64,000 bases of DNA from Promerops cafer (GCA_013398275.1 VZSE01008355.1:66698-130697), one strand, 5' to 3'. Shown: positions 51,201 through 62,160, counted from the stretch's first letter. Notes: generated by a model from the sequence alone, not told the origin. Program-made: numbers and translations.

Positions 51201-54200
51201 TTTGCCATCTGACTAAGCTGCTTCTAACTCCATGTTCAGAAATTTTGCAGCTGAAGCAAATAAAAGTGAAGACCACAGAGGCAACCTTTTCATCCAGACC
51301 ATCAGCAAGGTACAACACAGCAGCAAACTTCACACTGGTTTAAACTGGAGGGGAGAAAAGCAACTACAGAGAGCTTAAAGCAGTGCACAGCTGAGAGCAG
51401 CTCGTTCTGCTTCAAGTTCTTTAAAACCAAAATCTAGGAGATGAAAAACAACTGGTCAGGCTTGTCTCTGTGTGTACATGAACCCACACATATATACATG
51501 TATGTCTGTGTGTGTATATGTGCAAACATATATATCACAAGATACAGAAAAGATGCAAAAATCCCAGGCTGGATAGTGAGAGAAACAAGAACTTAAAAAT
51601 GATGTTTTTGCCCAAAAGTATCAAGCTGCAGGTTGGCTTAATTTTAAACACCTGAACAAAAAGTAACACTCTTGACCATGAGCTTTTGGAAGACAGGAAA
51701 CCTGTGAAGCAGCAACAGAGATCAGGAGGGCATGGTAGCTGGCAACAAGCTGGCCATGAGATTTCTGCCCGTGGTGGGGTGTTTATTCTCCTACCCAGGG
51801 CTCTGCAGAGAGATCAGATCGCAGCAGGGAAGGTGCAGACTCACAGCCCAGGAGGGCAGAGCTGGAATGTGGCATTGCTTCCCCCGTGCCAGCGATTGCC
51901 ACATCACAGCAGCTCAGGGGACACGTCCAGAACGTGCGTGGAGGGCAGGAGAGCTGAAGAATGAGCTCAAAAGATGTGGCCCAGTAAGGAATGCAAAAGA
52001 AATAGATGTCAGACAGCATGTAAATATTGAAAGACTGAATATAAGGAGAACTGGAGAAAGGGACAAGGGAGGATTTGTTGGGACAAATAGAAGGTCGACA
52101 TGAAGGAAGGGAAAAAAGGAGGCTGATCACTGCTAGCAAAGCCTGCCTGGGTATGGAATAATCCTGCCAAGAAAAGTGTTTAAGGCAAACAAGATGGAGC
52201 AGGTGATGGCAGGGAAGGGAGCTCCCACCACCAACTCACAAGGGAGGATGGATGCATCCACCTTCCAAAAAAACAGCAAAGCTTTACCTGTGCTGTACAT
52301 AATACACACAAATATTTAAAACCACCAGGGAATCCCCCAACGTGCCTTTGGTAAAGTTAATATCTGCCTACCTATAACCCTGCTCAGGCTAATCCCATCC
52401 TCCTAATTATCCTCCCAATTCAGCACACGCTTATGTAATGCCCAGGCTTTATGATATGGAGGCACCCACTTGATGATGAGTTCTGTTCAGCAGCACTGCC
52501 TTAGTCACCAGCCTCGCTCAGGGCTTTAGTGAGCACGGCGCTCGTAAAAGGAGCAGGGTGTGTTTGCATTTAGCTGCAGCAGGGCACAGCAGCATTTCTA
52601 ATGCCCTCCACTGGAACACTGACTGCTTCCTGGCTCAAGGGCAAACAGTTTGTAAAAGTCCTCCCTACCTCCAAACTCTTCCTCTGCAGTCTGCAACATC
52701 TCTTCACTCACCTTAGGACTCTATTAGGGACAGGTCACATACTAAATTAATGCTGACATTTAAAAACACTTCAATCAGCAGCTCCATTAGCCTTCCAGCA
52801 AGAAAATGCACATTAAAATCGAGCTGCAGGGTCTGAAATTTAATTATAAATTTCACGTCACACAAAAAGAAGGTTTGGGGCCACATTTTTAAAGTGAAGG
52901 CGCCTCACAGAATATGTTCATCTCTTATTTTGCATAAGGTTCCTGTGCCTGCTTTGCTTCTTGGAGGGCTTTACAAGATGACTGTGGATGTGAAAGACTG
53001 CTGGCTGGAAAAGGTTTTGGTTAGACCATTCCTTTCTGAACTCCACGGAAAGGATCTGAAGACCTTGATGTGCTTCGTGCAGAAGCAACAGTTCGGGGAT
53101 GTCAGCAGTGACCTCACCAGAGACTGTTTTATTTTTGTACATTTTGCACTTTGCCCCCTCGTGTTACATCACCACCCAGATGTAGACTGTGCAGCAGGCA
53201 CTTCAACCTCCTGAAACAGTGAGAAAAACACAGCCTTGCTATCTGGGCTCATGGATGAGTCAAGAATCAGGAATTTAAGAAGTTATGCAAGCAAGCATGA
53301 ACTTTTAAGTAAATAAATACTTAGCAAAGGCCTCTCAGCACCATTGTGTGAGAACAGGCTTTCAACAGTTCAAATCCTGATGTTCTGGTCACAATAGCAT
53401 GACCACCTGTAGATGCCTCCTACCTCAGAAAGAAAATCCTTCTAAGAAATAAATTACTGAGAGGCCTAGTAAAAAAGCTGAGACGTCACAAGTGTGATTT
53501 CATTAGTGGCACACACCTCTTACGGCTCCAACCCTCTCATGACATCAGGAAATCTGTCTTAATTTAATGAAAACTTCATTTTTAGAATGCTATAGGCAAG
53601 ACCAAAGGCACTTGATCAGTGAGGAGGCCAGGAAAACAGGGAGCAGATGGATTATGGGACTGCTAAAAAAAAATAACTGAACACTAAAAAAACCAGGGAA
53701 AAAAACTGTATTTCAGTCTCTGTGCTCTCTGAAAAGAAAGTTGAGAAAGCAAGCACAACCTCCTTGGTCCAGCTGACCACAGAACCTCCAGCAGAGAAGG
53801 CTAGCAAGTTTGCCAGTTTACTCTGGAAACGGATAACGAAAATAATTTCATGTTGTTACAGCCACAAAAGAAATTCTTTTCAGTGACCTCTGGTATGCAT
53901 GAAGAGTCAGGACAGAGATATTTCCTCACTGTACGTGCTCTGAGCAAATGGAAATGAGCTGCCTCTGGGAAGGCTTCTCCAGACTCCAGCTGTAAATGAG
54001 ACCTGTGCATTTAGTGGCGCAGACAAAGACCTAGAACAAGGCAACCACGGCAACCGTGAAGTGGCAAAGATGATTTAGATGTTCACACCACTTTTCTCCC
54101 CATGTTCTCACCACCCTGCTGCAGGGAAGTTTGTAGCAGGCCCCATTAGGTCTCAGAACCAGAGTTCACCGCATCCATTTAAAATTCCAAGAGGGCTCTC

Positions 54201-57200
54201 ACAAGTTCCCTAACCATAGCTCTGTTTATGTACTGAAATGGTGCATAAAGCAGGTGGATTTATTTAAGGGGTCTATTTGGGTGCATTTTAATGTAGGAAT
54301 CAGAGGGCTTGGGTCAGTGGGCATTTCTCTACTCTCCAGGAATGCTGCTGGTTTCTCTCAGGCCTTTTGCACCCGGCAGGAGCCGTGGGGGAACGAAGGC
54401 GAGTCCCTGGCACAGAGTGTCCGGTGCGTACCTTGACGTGGTAGTGGGCATCCAGCAGGATGTTTGCAGGCTTGAGGTCCAGGTGGAGCAGTGGGGGGGA
54501 CATGCAGTGCAGGAAGTTCATCCCCACCGCTGTCTCGTGGATGATGCGGAAGCGCAATTCCCAGGGCAGGGGCTCGGACGCCAGGAGCTTTTCCAGAGAC
54601 CCCGTTTCCATGTATTCCATGACCAAGCCCACGGGCTCTTTGCAGATGCCATAAACGGGAAGGATGTAGCGAAACTTTGCCATTTCCATCTTCCTGGCTT
54701 CTTCCAGTAACTCCATGCGCTCCCTGGGTGGAAGAGAATGGGAGGTGAGGGATGGAGCAGCTGTTTCTCCTCAGGCCAAACACGCACAAAACGTTCATTA
54801 TAAAACCGAGCACCACGTTTCACCATCCTCCCCTGACTGACCCACGCTGCACCTCACCAGCCTGCACTCCAGGTGTACTCCCATATTTACTAATTTGGGC
54901 TTTTATGCTTTCAGTGGTAGGCAGGTGAACCCTACGCTTCCACGGTGTGAGTATCCCAAGTGCAAAGCCCATCTCCCTGCTTTGATGGTTATGCTGTGCT
55001 GTCCTGAAGGAGGATGATACACTTAGAGCCCAGCTTCACCACTGCTGTAACTCCTTGGGCTGAAGTAATTAACTTTTTGTGAGTCATCAGGCTGTGTTAA
55101 TCAGAAGAGAGGCCAGAGAGCATCGCTTCAGCAGCCCTGCTGGTGCAACCTAAGTGTTCACAGAGCCAAACCTTGGGAGAGGAATCCTTGAACCCACCAT
55201 TGAGGGGAGCAAACTGCCTGCTGTAACCAGGGAGACACAACAAAAGCCTCCCCAAAATACAGATTTGACAAGTCCAAAACTGCAGTCACCCAGCTCCAGC
55301 AGGTGCCGAAAACTCCCAGCACACCATTTTCAGTGATGTAAGAGGCCCGGGCCTGGCAGCTGTAATGAGCACCCGGGGTTGTTTACAGGTCACTTCAGCC
55401 TGACCCTGCACAGGGTTAAGTGTTACTCAGTCCGAGCTGCAGCCTCCCAGGTCAAGACCCTTAATTGCTGTGCCTTTCTTCTGCACCTCACTCACAGCCT
55501 TCTGCAACAGCCCACGCCTCAAGCTGGAAAGAGGAAACAAGGGTCCTCTCCCCAGGCTGGCTGTGCCCACAAAGAGGGGCCACACTTGATGGTTTAAAGA
55601 CCCTTCAGTCTGTAAAAACTGCATTATTAGTGATTATGAACCCTGCCCAGAGCAGCTGTGGGCCGTGGGCACTGACACATCACTGCTGCTGCCATAGATT
55701 CACAAAAGAGGGCACAGGGAGGTCAGACAGGTAATATTTCCTGAGCAGACCCTCTCTTATTACACAAAGCTCCTGCAATGCACCCAAAGCCGTGCACACT
55801 ATCTAATGGACAACTGCACCTGAAGTAATAGGACAAAGTTTGTGCTCTGTGCCACCACCAAGTGATGCCAGTTACCACTGTGGGAGCCTCATGGCAGAAC
55901 CTCAGCTCAGTCAAACTCTTTTGGTTTTAAAATTTCAAATCCAAGGCCAGCTAGTCGCATTGTGCACTTCTAAAGAGAGAAAACACCAAGTCCAGCCTGC
56001 ACACAGCCAAGTCTTCTCTTCTCAGGTGTCCCGCAGTGCCTGGATGACCAGGGAGAAGCTGAAAAGCAGCCTGTGAGGGACCCTCAGATTTTGGGAGCTG
56101 TCATTTGGCCCTCAGACTCGGCAGCAGGACACTCCCCAAGGCTGGGAATGGGGACTGCTGCTCACCTGCTGTGGCAGCCTGCAATAACCTGCTGCAGGTA
56201 ACATTTCCCACCAGGGCCTAGCCAGGAGCAGCAAACCCATTTCAGAGGCAAGATCAGGCTGAAAAATGGTTTAAAGAGGGGCATACACACCGAGAGAGAA
56301 ACAAAAAAAGATAAGGGAAATCTTTTCTATTAACCATGTTGGCTCCTGCTGCTCCCTACAGCAACTTTCTTGTGAAATAATTGCCTTTGCAGACAAGTAC
56401 CCAGTTTGCTCTTTGGCACGCTGGAAGGGAGCGCCTATGAATAACACAACCAACTCCTTGCCCCCGAGCCACACGCATAGCCAGCATAATTCACCGGGCC
56501 TCGGCGGGCTGAGCTGGAGTCAGGGATGTAAAATACCCGTCTGAGCCCTCCCAGGCAAAGCAAGAACCCAGCAACAGCCAAAGCCTGACAAGAACCACTA
56601 GACTCCTCGGGATGGGGTTCTCAGGCTAGCAACAGCCTCAGGGAGCATCGCCAAAAACACAGATTGGCTGCTGGAAATGGGGCGTTTTCTAAAAAAACAG
56701 AATCTTCTGTTTCATTAAAATAATTTTTTTTTAAAAAGCTCCCATTCTGCTTGGACCAGATTCAGTTGAGTGAGTTAAGAGAATAACAGGCGAGTGCCCT
56801 CTATCTAATTTGCCTGCTTAAATAAAGCCCCCATGCAACAATTACCACCCTTGGCACTTTCCCATAGCCAGAGCATTCAAAACTGAAGCAGCCAGAAGCC
56901 TGGGACAGCTCGTCGGCTTTCAAAAGCGCCCCTGTCACCTTCGGAAAAGAGAAAAGGAAAGAAGACAAAAGAAGTAAAGAGAGCCAAAGCAGTCATTAGC
57001 CAAGCGCTGGAGCGCACTTGCATTAATGGCATTAACACAAACAGCTCGTTAAACCCACATCTCCCGCACCAGGCAGAGATCAAAGGTCTCTCCCCTCCCT
57101 TTCCCCTCGCCGGCTGCCACCGGCGCTCGGCACAGACCGAGGCGCTCTCGGAGCGCCCTCGCCTCCACACACGAGCGCTGATGCCGCCGCAAAGGCCGCT

Positions 57201-60200
57201 GCCGGTGGGGATGGAGCCGCCGCCGTCACATCCAGCGCATCAAAGGACGCGGCGGGGGCACTGCTCAGTTATTCTGCTGCTTAGGAGCTATTCGGAACTA
57301 CCCAAAGTGAAGGAAAAGCGAAGCTCCCGGAGGGGTTTCTCAGTCGAGAGCCGCAGGTGTAGCCTCTGCTGTAATGGTTTATTATTTCATAGCCGCGCGG
57401 TTAGAGTCAGAATTATCTTCTCCAGGCGCCTCGGCTCCGCTCCCCTCTCCCTCCAGGAGTGTATCCTAACTATATCGTGATAAAGGAAAAAAAGGGAAAA
57501 GACGGGGGAGAAGAGGGGGAAAGAGATGGAAGAGGGAGAAGAGGGGAAACAGAGAAAAAGGGGGGGAAGGGGGGAATAAAAGGGAAAAGAAGGGGGGGAC
57601 AGAAAGAAGAGGGGAACAGAAAAATGGAAAAGGGGGGANNNNNNNNNNNNNNNNNNNNNNNNNNNNNNNNNNNNNNNNNNNNNNNNNNNNNNNNNNNNNN
57701 NNNNNNNNNNNNNNNNNNNNNNNNNNNNNNNNNNNNNNNNNNNNNNNNNNNNNNNNNNNNNNNNNNNNNNNNNNNNNNNNNNNNNNNNNNNNNNNNNNNN
57801 NNNNNNNNNNNNNNNNNNNNNNNNNNNNNNNNNNNNNNNNNNNNNNNNNNGGGGGAAAGGAAAAAAAAGGGGGGGAAAGGAAAAAAGGGGGGCAAAGGAA
57901 AAAAGGGGGGGAAAGGAAAAGAAAAAAGTAAAAAAGAAGAAGAAAAAAATAGCTTACAGGACAGCTGAGGTCACGTAAATGATGGGCTGCACACACTTTC
58001 TCCTGTAAATAGTACCAGAAGACAGGGGCCCACACATCAAGAGCTCCAGCACTGGGTCCAGTGCCAAAGAGCATCTTTGTCAGAGAAGTCAGCACAGATC
58101 AGTGATTTCCAAAGCAACTAGAAATATTACATGAACTGGAGACCTCCCAGGAGCTGTCTGCTTCCCCTCCGAGTCAGACAGATGGGGCTGCATTCCTTGG
58201 ATTCTCCTGGGGAGACAAGGGCCTCGCTGTTGCCCACTGCCCCAGTCCCCAGGGCCCAGCCCTTGTCCCACAAACCCTGCCACAAGAGCAGCAGGAATTA
58301 CAGCTGCACCTGCATTTGCATGGATCCAATCTTTGTGCCCTAGAGATAATGCTGCTGTAAAACTACAACCTTAGACTCACCAGGCAGTCCTTGCAGTTTT
58401 ATATTCCCCCACCACTACCACCACATTTCCCTAATGGAGTCTGAGACAGAGCAGTTAAAGTTGCTCCAGAGAAACTCAAAAAGTTGCTCCAGAGAAGCTC
58501 AAAACTTGTAATTGGGGCCATTTGTGTGAGCCATCTCCAGACACAGAGCAGCCAGGCTTCTCCCAGCCAGGCTTCTCCCAGCCCAGGGGAGATCCAGCCC
58601 TGCTCTGCAGTCAGGAATTTAAGTTACCTCTTCACAAACTGCTGGTGATTCAGATGGGGGTCCACCAAATTACCCCACCCCTGAATGTCCTCAGAGAACA
58701 TCTTCTCATCTGCATCATGGCAGAGGTTTTAAGAGCATACAGTGGCCTCTGCTCTGCAGGGTACATATTTAACAACTTCCACGCTGCTGACTCTCAGAGA
58801 AGAATATGAATATGAGAAGACAAAAACCATTGCATGGTCAGGGCAGAGTATGTTGGGGGGAGGAGGGGGGGAGTGAAAAAGGAAGAAAATCCCTTTTTTC
58901 AGGTTAAGAGATGTCAGCCCTGCTAACAGATCACTGCAGTGCAGTTCTGGTACCAGAGGATTACAGGACAGCCAGGCTCTTCTCTACTCTTTCAGGAGCA
59001 CAAGGTGACTCTCAGGCTCTCCCTCCACAGAAGAGACATCCATTCACCTTCACCACCTAAATAAATGCAGCATCCACTAACAGCGAGGCATTTCTAAAAC
59101 CTCCTCAGTTTCCAAGTCCTGCTCCATTCCCAAATCCAGGATGTGCAGAGGGGGATATATGTAGGGCTTTGCTTGCTTTTTTTTTTCCTTAATCAAGAAC
59201 TTTTTTCCACCTCCACACTCTGCAGTCACCCCCGTGGCCAACGCCTCCAGTAAAGATCCCTCTCCAGGAAATGTTACACCTTACAGTCAGCACGTTCATG
59301 TTCAGCAGAAGAAATCAACACCGGATTCTCGCTCTCCGAGCCTGCCACCGTTTTTCTCCAGACCACAATTCCATTCTGGCCCGCACTGGTAGAGAGAAGA
59401 GGCTTCACCCTCTCCACTGCAAGTGCTGGGGGAGAGGCTCCCCCACCTTTCTGGGTCGCTCTCTTTTGTTCAGATTCACACTGAACCTCCCCAAACCGAG
59501 AGCATCCTGAGTCCCGTGAGAGAAAGGAGATCTCAGGAGTCGGGGAAGTGGGAGCAAATAAGGTGTTAGGAATGGAATTTGGCTGGATTGTCTGAGAGGG
59601 CTTGGGCTTAAAGGTAAAAAACACTTCTGGCTCTACATTCAGTTTTTCTTCTGCTTGAGGCCACTTGGCTCTATGATGTGATAATTGCCGAGGGAATTAC
59701 TCCAAATCTCTCACTGTCTGCAGAAACACAGTAAGAGAGACTACACAGAGCATTACCACCACCAAGCATTACAAACAGGGTTTTAATGTGGTACCAAATA
59801 AATACATCAGAAAAAGCCTCTGTGCTTTTCAGTTAATGTTTCTGATACCACTGGCAATTCTAACTCTTCACAGGGTTCCAAGAAACAGCTAGTCAAGTTA
59901 ATCTCCTGGATTAACAATCTAATTACACAGGCTTGTTGCAACCTGCCAGCTAAAGAGGCTGTGTTTGATTCTGTCTGTGCCCCCCACCCCACCATTTGAA
60001 TAGCTCAAGTTTATTAGAAAAGTTTTGGGTAAAAAGTCTCAGCATAACCATCTCCTGAAAGGGGTTTGATAGAACAGCGCAAGAACCAAAGGAGAAATAA
60101 AAAAAAAAAATTAAAAAAAATTCAGTTTACATTTATTTAGCAGCTCTTTCAAAGGCCAGGGACACTCCAATTTCTTATCACTGCTCTCCTCAAGCATCTG

Positions 60201-62160
60201 AAGCACAGATTCTGCAGTAAAATAAATTAGTGTTTCAAGGAGTGGTTTATTAAAATCAATCAGAAGCTGCAGGAGCCCTGTGGCCTCAAAGTTCCCAAAT
60301 TCTCAAGTCATTTTTTGCTTACTGAGCTGCATGTTTCTATGGTCTTCCAGTATTTGCACACCTCATAGCCACGGAGAGACAGGAGGCTCTCTACTGCCCA
60401 TGGTATATATTAATATAGAGATCTGATAGCAAATCTCAAAATTAATTGTTCACATTAAACTAGGTGACAGCACCCTTTGTCTCAGGATGAAAATTAACTT
60501 TTGGAGTAAACTTCTAGATGTACACTGCAAATGAAAAGTTCTATCTTATTTTTAAGGCATGTTTTAATTTCAAAATTAATCAGTATTATTTTGATCAATA
60601 AGCATCAAACCTGAAATCTCCTTTGAGGTTTTAATAGTAGGGGGCTTGAAGATTAGCACAATAAAATACACTCTGCAATTTAAAGGTCTTTTCCATTTTA
60701 TTCAGTTACCCTATGCATATAGTAAACTCTTCCTCCCAAAGGACATTTCATTTCATTGACTACACTCTAGAAGCCATGCCTACTGCAAAGTCAGCAATTC
60801 AGATTCAGGAAAAGATGCTCAACTACCCCAGAAATCCTGCAGAAGATGGGTTTACAAACATTTTCCATCTTGGGCTGGCTTATCTCCCTCCTTCTGCAGG
60901 AAAGGCACCAGCAGGAAACCCTTTGTGACTGAGCCAATGCACGTCTCAAAAACTGGACTGCAGAATCGGCTTGTGAGCTGGTAGAGATCCCAAAGATCAG
61001 CTGGAGCTGGGACAGCTCCAGGAACGCGACCTGTGCACATTCACCTCCCTCTGCACCGAGGCTGAGCTGCTGGGAGCCACTACCGTCCCTACGCCGCAGG
61101 GATGTTTCCAAAGATGCCTCTGCCAGCCTCCCTCTCCCAGGGAAGGAGACCTCCCCTCGATAGCTCCCGTCCCTGGAGGTGTCCAGGGCCAGGCTGGATG
61201 AGGTTTGGAGCAACCTGGGATGGTGGAAGGTGTCCCTGCCCATGGCAGGGCGCTGGAAGGAGATGAGCTTGAAGGTCTTTCCCAACCCAAACCAATCTGC
61301 GATTCTGCGATCACAGCGTGAGAACAGCACAGCCCATCGCCGTCACCAAGGGCCACAGCGAGTGACAGAGGGCAGGGCAGTCCGGCCGTGGGGTGCCTTT
61401 ACCTGCAGTACCGTACACCTGCAAGGACTCATCCCGAGCAGACAGACACACGGACAAGCGCTGCCCCTGCACTGGAGCCGGACACATTTCCCAGCACGGC
61501 TCCTTTCAGCACCCACCCCCTAAAGACACCAAACCCGCGGCTCCAGCGCCCACACCCCAACGCCCCCCAGCCGAGCCGGCTGCCGCCGCATCAGTCACCG
61601 CCGCTGCAGCTGCGAGCTGAAGGCCGGGCTCTTGCCAAGCCCCTGCATCCCAGACACGTTCCCGCTCCCGCTGCCCTTCCCATCCCGGCGCCTCCGGTGC
61701 CTGCTGCGGCCCCAGCGGGCCCGTGCAAGCCGGCACACGCACAGCCTGGGCAGGGCAGGAATGCTTCCGCATGGCTCCGAGGGAACAGGCAGCACATTTG
61801 GGATATTTCGTGGTATCTGCTGCTGGTTGCGAGACGGGCAGGGCTGCACACACGGAGCGCTCGCTCGCCCCGCGGCTCCCCGGCTGCGCATCCGCGAGGT
61901 GGCAGAGGGCTCGGAGTGCCCCTGTGGGAAGAGTCCCTCGTCCCCCTAATGTCTCCCGTTCCCTTTGTCCCCCCTTACTTCTCATCCACATGGAGGCTGG
62001 GCGAACACTTGATGGCGAGCCAGGTCTTCCAGTGGAGGTGCCGCACCTTATACACCTGCCCGAACCCCCCCGAGCCGATCTTCTCCCAGCTGCTGAACTC
62101 GCTCTCCTCGAAGGTTTTCAGCAGCCCCATGGCCCAGGGGGAGCCGCCGTCCCTCGCCAT
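41111..62160 (-). CDS. RIPK4: RIPK4, receptor-interacting serine/threonine kinase 4; eight coding exons, intact
   Basis: Exons joined in coding order: 62160-61979, 54723-54432, 47072-46924, 46165-46116, 45102-44944, 44051-43945, 43425-43173, 42288-41111. They total 2,370 nt (789 residues plus TAA), and every intron is GT-AG with matching phase. Seen in the protein: glycine loop GSGGFGQV at 29-36, VAIK-type Lys51 in WLAIK, possible gatekeeper Met96, HLDLKPAN at 141-148 with Asp143, DFG at 161-163, a Ser-rich linker at about 290-400, and ten ankyrin repeats whose LH histidines sit at 442, 475, 508, 541, 574, 608, 641, 674, 707 and 739. Known for the family: a cytoplasmic and membrane-associated kinase that binds PKC delta/beta, acts in NF-kB and Wnt signalling, phosphorylates IRF6 and plakophilin-1, and drives epidermal differentiation. 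Human loss causes Bartsocas-Papas syndrome. Assignment to RIPK4 rather than ANKK1 or RIPK1-3 rests on near-identity to remembered human RIPK4 across all exons. Confidence 0.97.
42296..42445 (+). mobile_element. CR1 LINE 3' fragment in RIPK4 intron 7, next to exon 8
   Basis: The plus strand reads GTGAGGGTGGTGAAACACTGG, then GGTGCCCAGAGAGG, CACATCCCTGAAC and ATGTCCCTGCTCATTAAAGG. This is the standard 3' region of avian CR1, in the same order as in the better copy at 22862-23361. It is diverged. The gene runs on the opposite strand, so the element is antisense to RIPK4. Its left edge begins within about 8 bp of the exon 8 acceptor. Confidence 0.85.
43173..43425 (-). CDS. RIPK4: RIPK4 coding exon 7: Ser-rich regulatory linker
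   Basis: Encodes residues 314-397 plus one base of Asp398 (253 nt). The acceptor is ctcttgaag|GGGATT and the donor AGTTCAG|gtaatg on the minus strand. The first 18 residues differ from human; then DYSLSELLSQLDSGISQ and the block SRSSSESKL to SVDSAFSSRGSLSLSFERE are almost identical. Asp343 (LSQLD/S) and Asp379 (SSVD/S) line up with the caspase sites Asp340 and Asp378 that I recall for human RIPK4. The DSG serine cluster resembles a beta-TrCP phosphodegron. Confidence 0.93.
43945..44051 (-). CDS. RIPK4: RIPK4 coding exon 6: start of the linker
   Basis: Encodes residues 278-313 (107 nt). The acceptor is ctttaaag|AAATCAC and the donor CCTGAG|gtattt on the minus strand. The peptide starts EITSETEALCEKPEDE, close to human, then runs into a poorly conserved acidic stretch. 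It joins the kinase to the Ser-rich linker. The donor (gtattt) is the weakest of the seven, so alternative splicing here is conceivable but not shown. Confidence 0.93.
44944..45102 (-). CDS. RIPK4: RIPK4 coding exon 5: end of the kinase domain
   Basis: Encodes residues 225-277 plus one base (159 nt). The acceptor is tgctttacag|AGGAAA and the donor TTTCAAG|gtaaga on the minus strand. The peptide contains NNILHIMVKVVKGHRPELP and LIKLMQKCWQDDPGERPTFQ, the conserved end of a RIP-type kinase C-lobe with the CW..DP..RP motif. The last G joins AA from exon 6 to give Glu278. Confidence 0.95.
45597..45616. promoter_or_regulatory. Near-perfect p53/p63-family response element in RIPK4 intron 4
   Basis: Two decamers without a spacer, GAACTTGCTG then GGACATGTTT, match RRRCWWGYYY at 9/10 and 10/10. 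Both core C and G bases are present in each half. RIPK4 is an established direct target of p63 in epithelium, so a p63 enhancer in the gene body is plausible. Binding is inferred, not shown. Confidence 0.45.
46116..46165 (-). CDS. RIPK4: RIPK4 coding exon 4: 50-nt exon of the kinase C-lobe
   Basis: A very short exon giving the last base of Ser208, then FSIVVWGVLTQKKPFA (209-224) and one base of Glu225. The acceptor is ttttttag|CTTTTCC and the donor GCAG|gtaagc on the minus strand. The AG from exon 3 plus C restores AGC (Ser), and the final G plus AG from exon 5 restores GAG (Glu), giving VYSFSIVVWGVLTQKKPFAEE. This is the helix F region of the kinase fold. Skipping this 50-nt exon would shift the frame. 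Confidence 0.95.
46924..47072 (-). CDS. RIPK4: RIPK4 coding exon 3: DFG motif and activation segment
   Basis: Encodes residues 159-207 plus two bases of Ser208 (149 nt). The acceptor follows a run of 16 T then cccag on the minus strand (the A run at 47078-47093 on the plus strand). The donor is TACAG|gtcagt. The translation begins ISDFGLAKCNGLSHSHD and ends DTKHDVY, so it carries Asp161 of DFG and the activation segment DGLCGTIAYLPPE, including Thr184. Human RIPK4 has Phe, not Cys, at position 182. The exon is not visible as an annotated open frame because a longer frame overlaps it; the correct frame is fixed by the junctions on both sides. Confidence 0.95.
47073..54431 (-). other. RIPK4: RIPK4 intron 2 (7.4 kb)
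   Basis: Bounded by GT next to exon 2 and AG next to exon 3 on the minus strand. Contents visible: the poly(T) acceptor tract at 47078-47093, a poly(T) run near 48104-48124, a T-rich run near 49905-49925, a TG/TA-rich simple stretch near 51470-51540, and an open antisense stretch at 52894-53214. No other gene is evident. Confidence 0.9.
54432..54723 (-). CDS. RIPK4: RIPK4 coding exon 2: kinase hinge to catalytic loop
   Basis: Encodes residues 61-158 (292 nt, entering at phase 2 and ending on a whole codon). The acceptor is ccacccag|GGAGCG and the donor GTCAAG|gtacgc, both on the minus strand. It holds the alphaC segment ERMELLEEARKMEMAKF, the hinge GLVMEYMETGSLEKLL, and the catalytic loop HLDLKPANILLD, with proton acceptor Asp143, Lys145 and Asn148. 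Ile81 and Ile121 are both present; from memory these are positions altered in human RIPK4 syndromes. The translation continues without a break into exon 3 (HYHVK then ISDFG). Confidence 0.96.
57060..57450. promoter_or_regulatory. CpG-rich block inside RIPK4 intron 1
   Basis: CpGs are dense here (for example CTCGGAGCGCCCTCGCC and GATGCCGCCGCAAAGGCCGC) while the flanks are AT-rich and CpG-poor. It resembles a small CpG island. It may be an alternative promoter or an enhancer; no RIPK4 exon lies in it. Confidence 0.4.
57480..57950 (+). repeat. G/A-rich low-complexity tract around the gap
   Basis: Both sides of the gap are nearly pure purine on the plus strand, with units such as GGGGGAAAGGAAAAA repeated irregularly. 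On the RIPK4 coding strand this is a long polypyrimidine run. Many G runs could form triplex or quadruplex structures, which would explain the sequencing dropout. Confidence 0.9.
57639..57850. other. Assembly gap of 212 N
   Basis: The run of N lies within RIPK4 intron 1 between two purine-only flanks. Its stated length may be an estimate. Open frames crossing it have no meaning. Confidence 0.99.
58459..58504 (+). repeat. Tandem duplication of a 23-bp unit
   Basis: Two copies starting AGTTGCTCCAGAGAA differ by one base (A/G). Located in RIPK4 intron 1. Confidence 0.9.
58551..58580 (+). repeat. Tandem duplication of a 15-bp unit
   Basis: GCCAGGCTTCTCCCA occurs twice in a row without change, 46 bp after the 23-bp duplication. 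Confidence 0.9.
61140..61322 (+). mobile_element. CR1 LINE 3' fragment in RIPK4 intron 1
   Basis: GTCCCTGGAGGTGTCCAGGG, GGATGGTGGAAGGTGTCCCT, GCCCATGGCAGGGCGCTGGA, CCCAACCCAAACCAATCTGC and the tail GATTCTGCGATC. It is antisense to RIPK4 and about 660 bp downstream of exon 1. Its many CpGs suggest a fairly young copy. Confidence 0.92.
61979..62160 (-). CDS. RIPK4: RIPK4 coding exon 1: start codon, glycine loop and catalytic lysine
   Basis: Encodes residues 1-60 plus two bases of codon 61. The ATG at 62160-62158 has a strong Kozak context (GCGGCCATGG on the minus strand), and the N-terminus MARDGGSPWAMGLLKTF matches the human start in length and pattern, so no other start is needed. It contains GSGGFGQVYKV at 29-39 and WLAIKCSPSLHVDE at 47-60, including the ATP-anchoring Lys51. 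The donor reads GAGAA|gtaagg on the minus strand, and the split Lys61 codon is completed by exon 2. The exon lies in CpG-rich sequence. Intron 1 (61978-54724, 7,255 bp) follows. Confidence 0.96.

Larger units (their letters stand above)
54724..61978 (-). other. RIPK4: RIPK4 intron 1 (7.3 kb)
   Basis: Bounded by GT next to exon 1 and AG next to exon 2 on the minus strand. It holds a CR1 fragment (61140-61322), two short tandem repeats near 58.5 kb, a purine-rich tract with a 212-bp gap, and a CpG-rich block at 57060-57450. Otherwise it is ordinary non-coding sequence: I found no extra exon that would join in frame. Confidence 0.9.

Noticed and set aside
57459..58095. Open frames of 141-209 codons across the gap
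   Set aside because: They consist of N translated as unknown residues plus low-complexity Gly/Lys or Pro/Phe runs.
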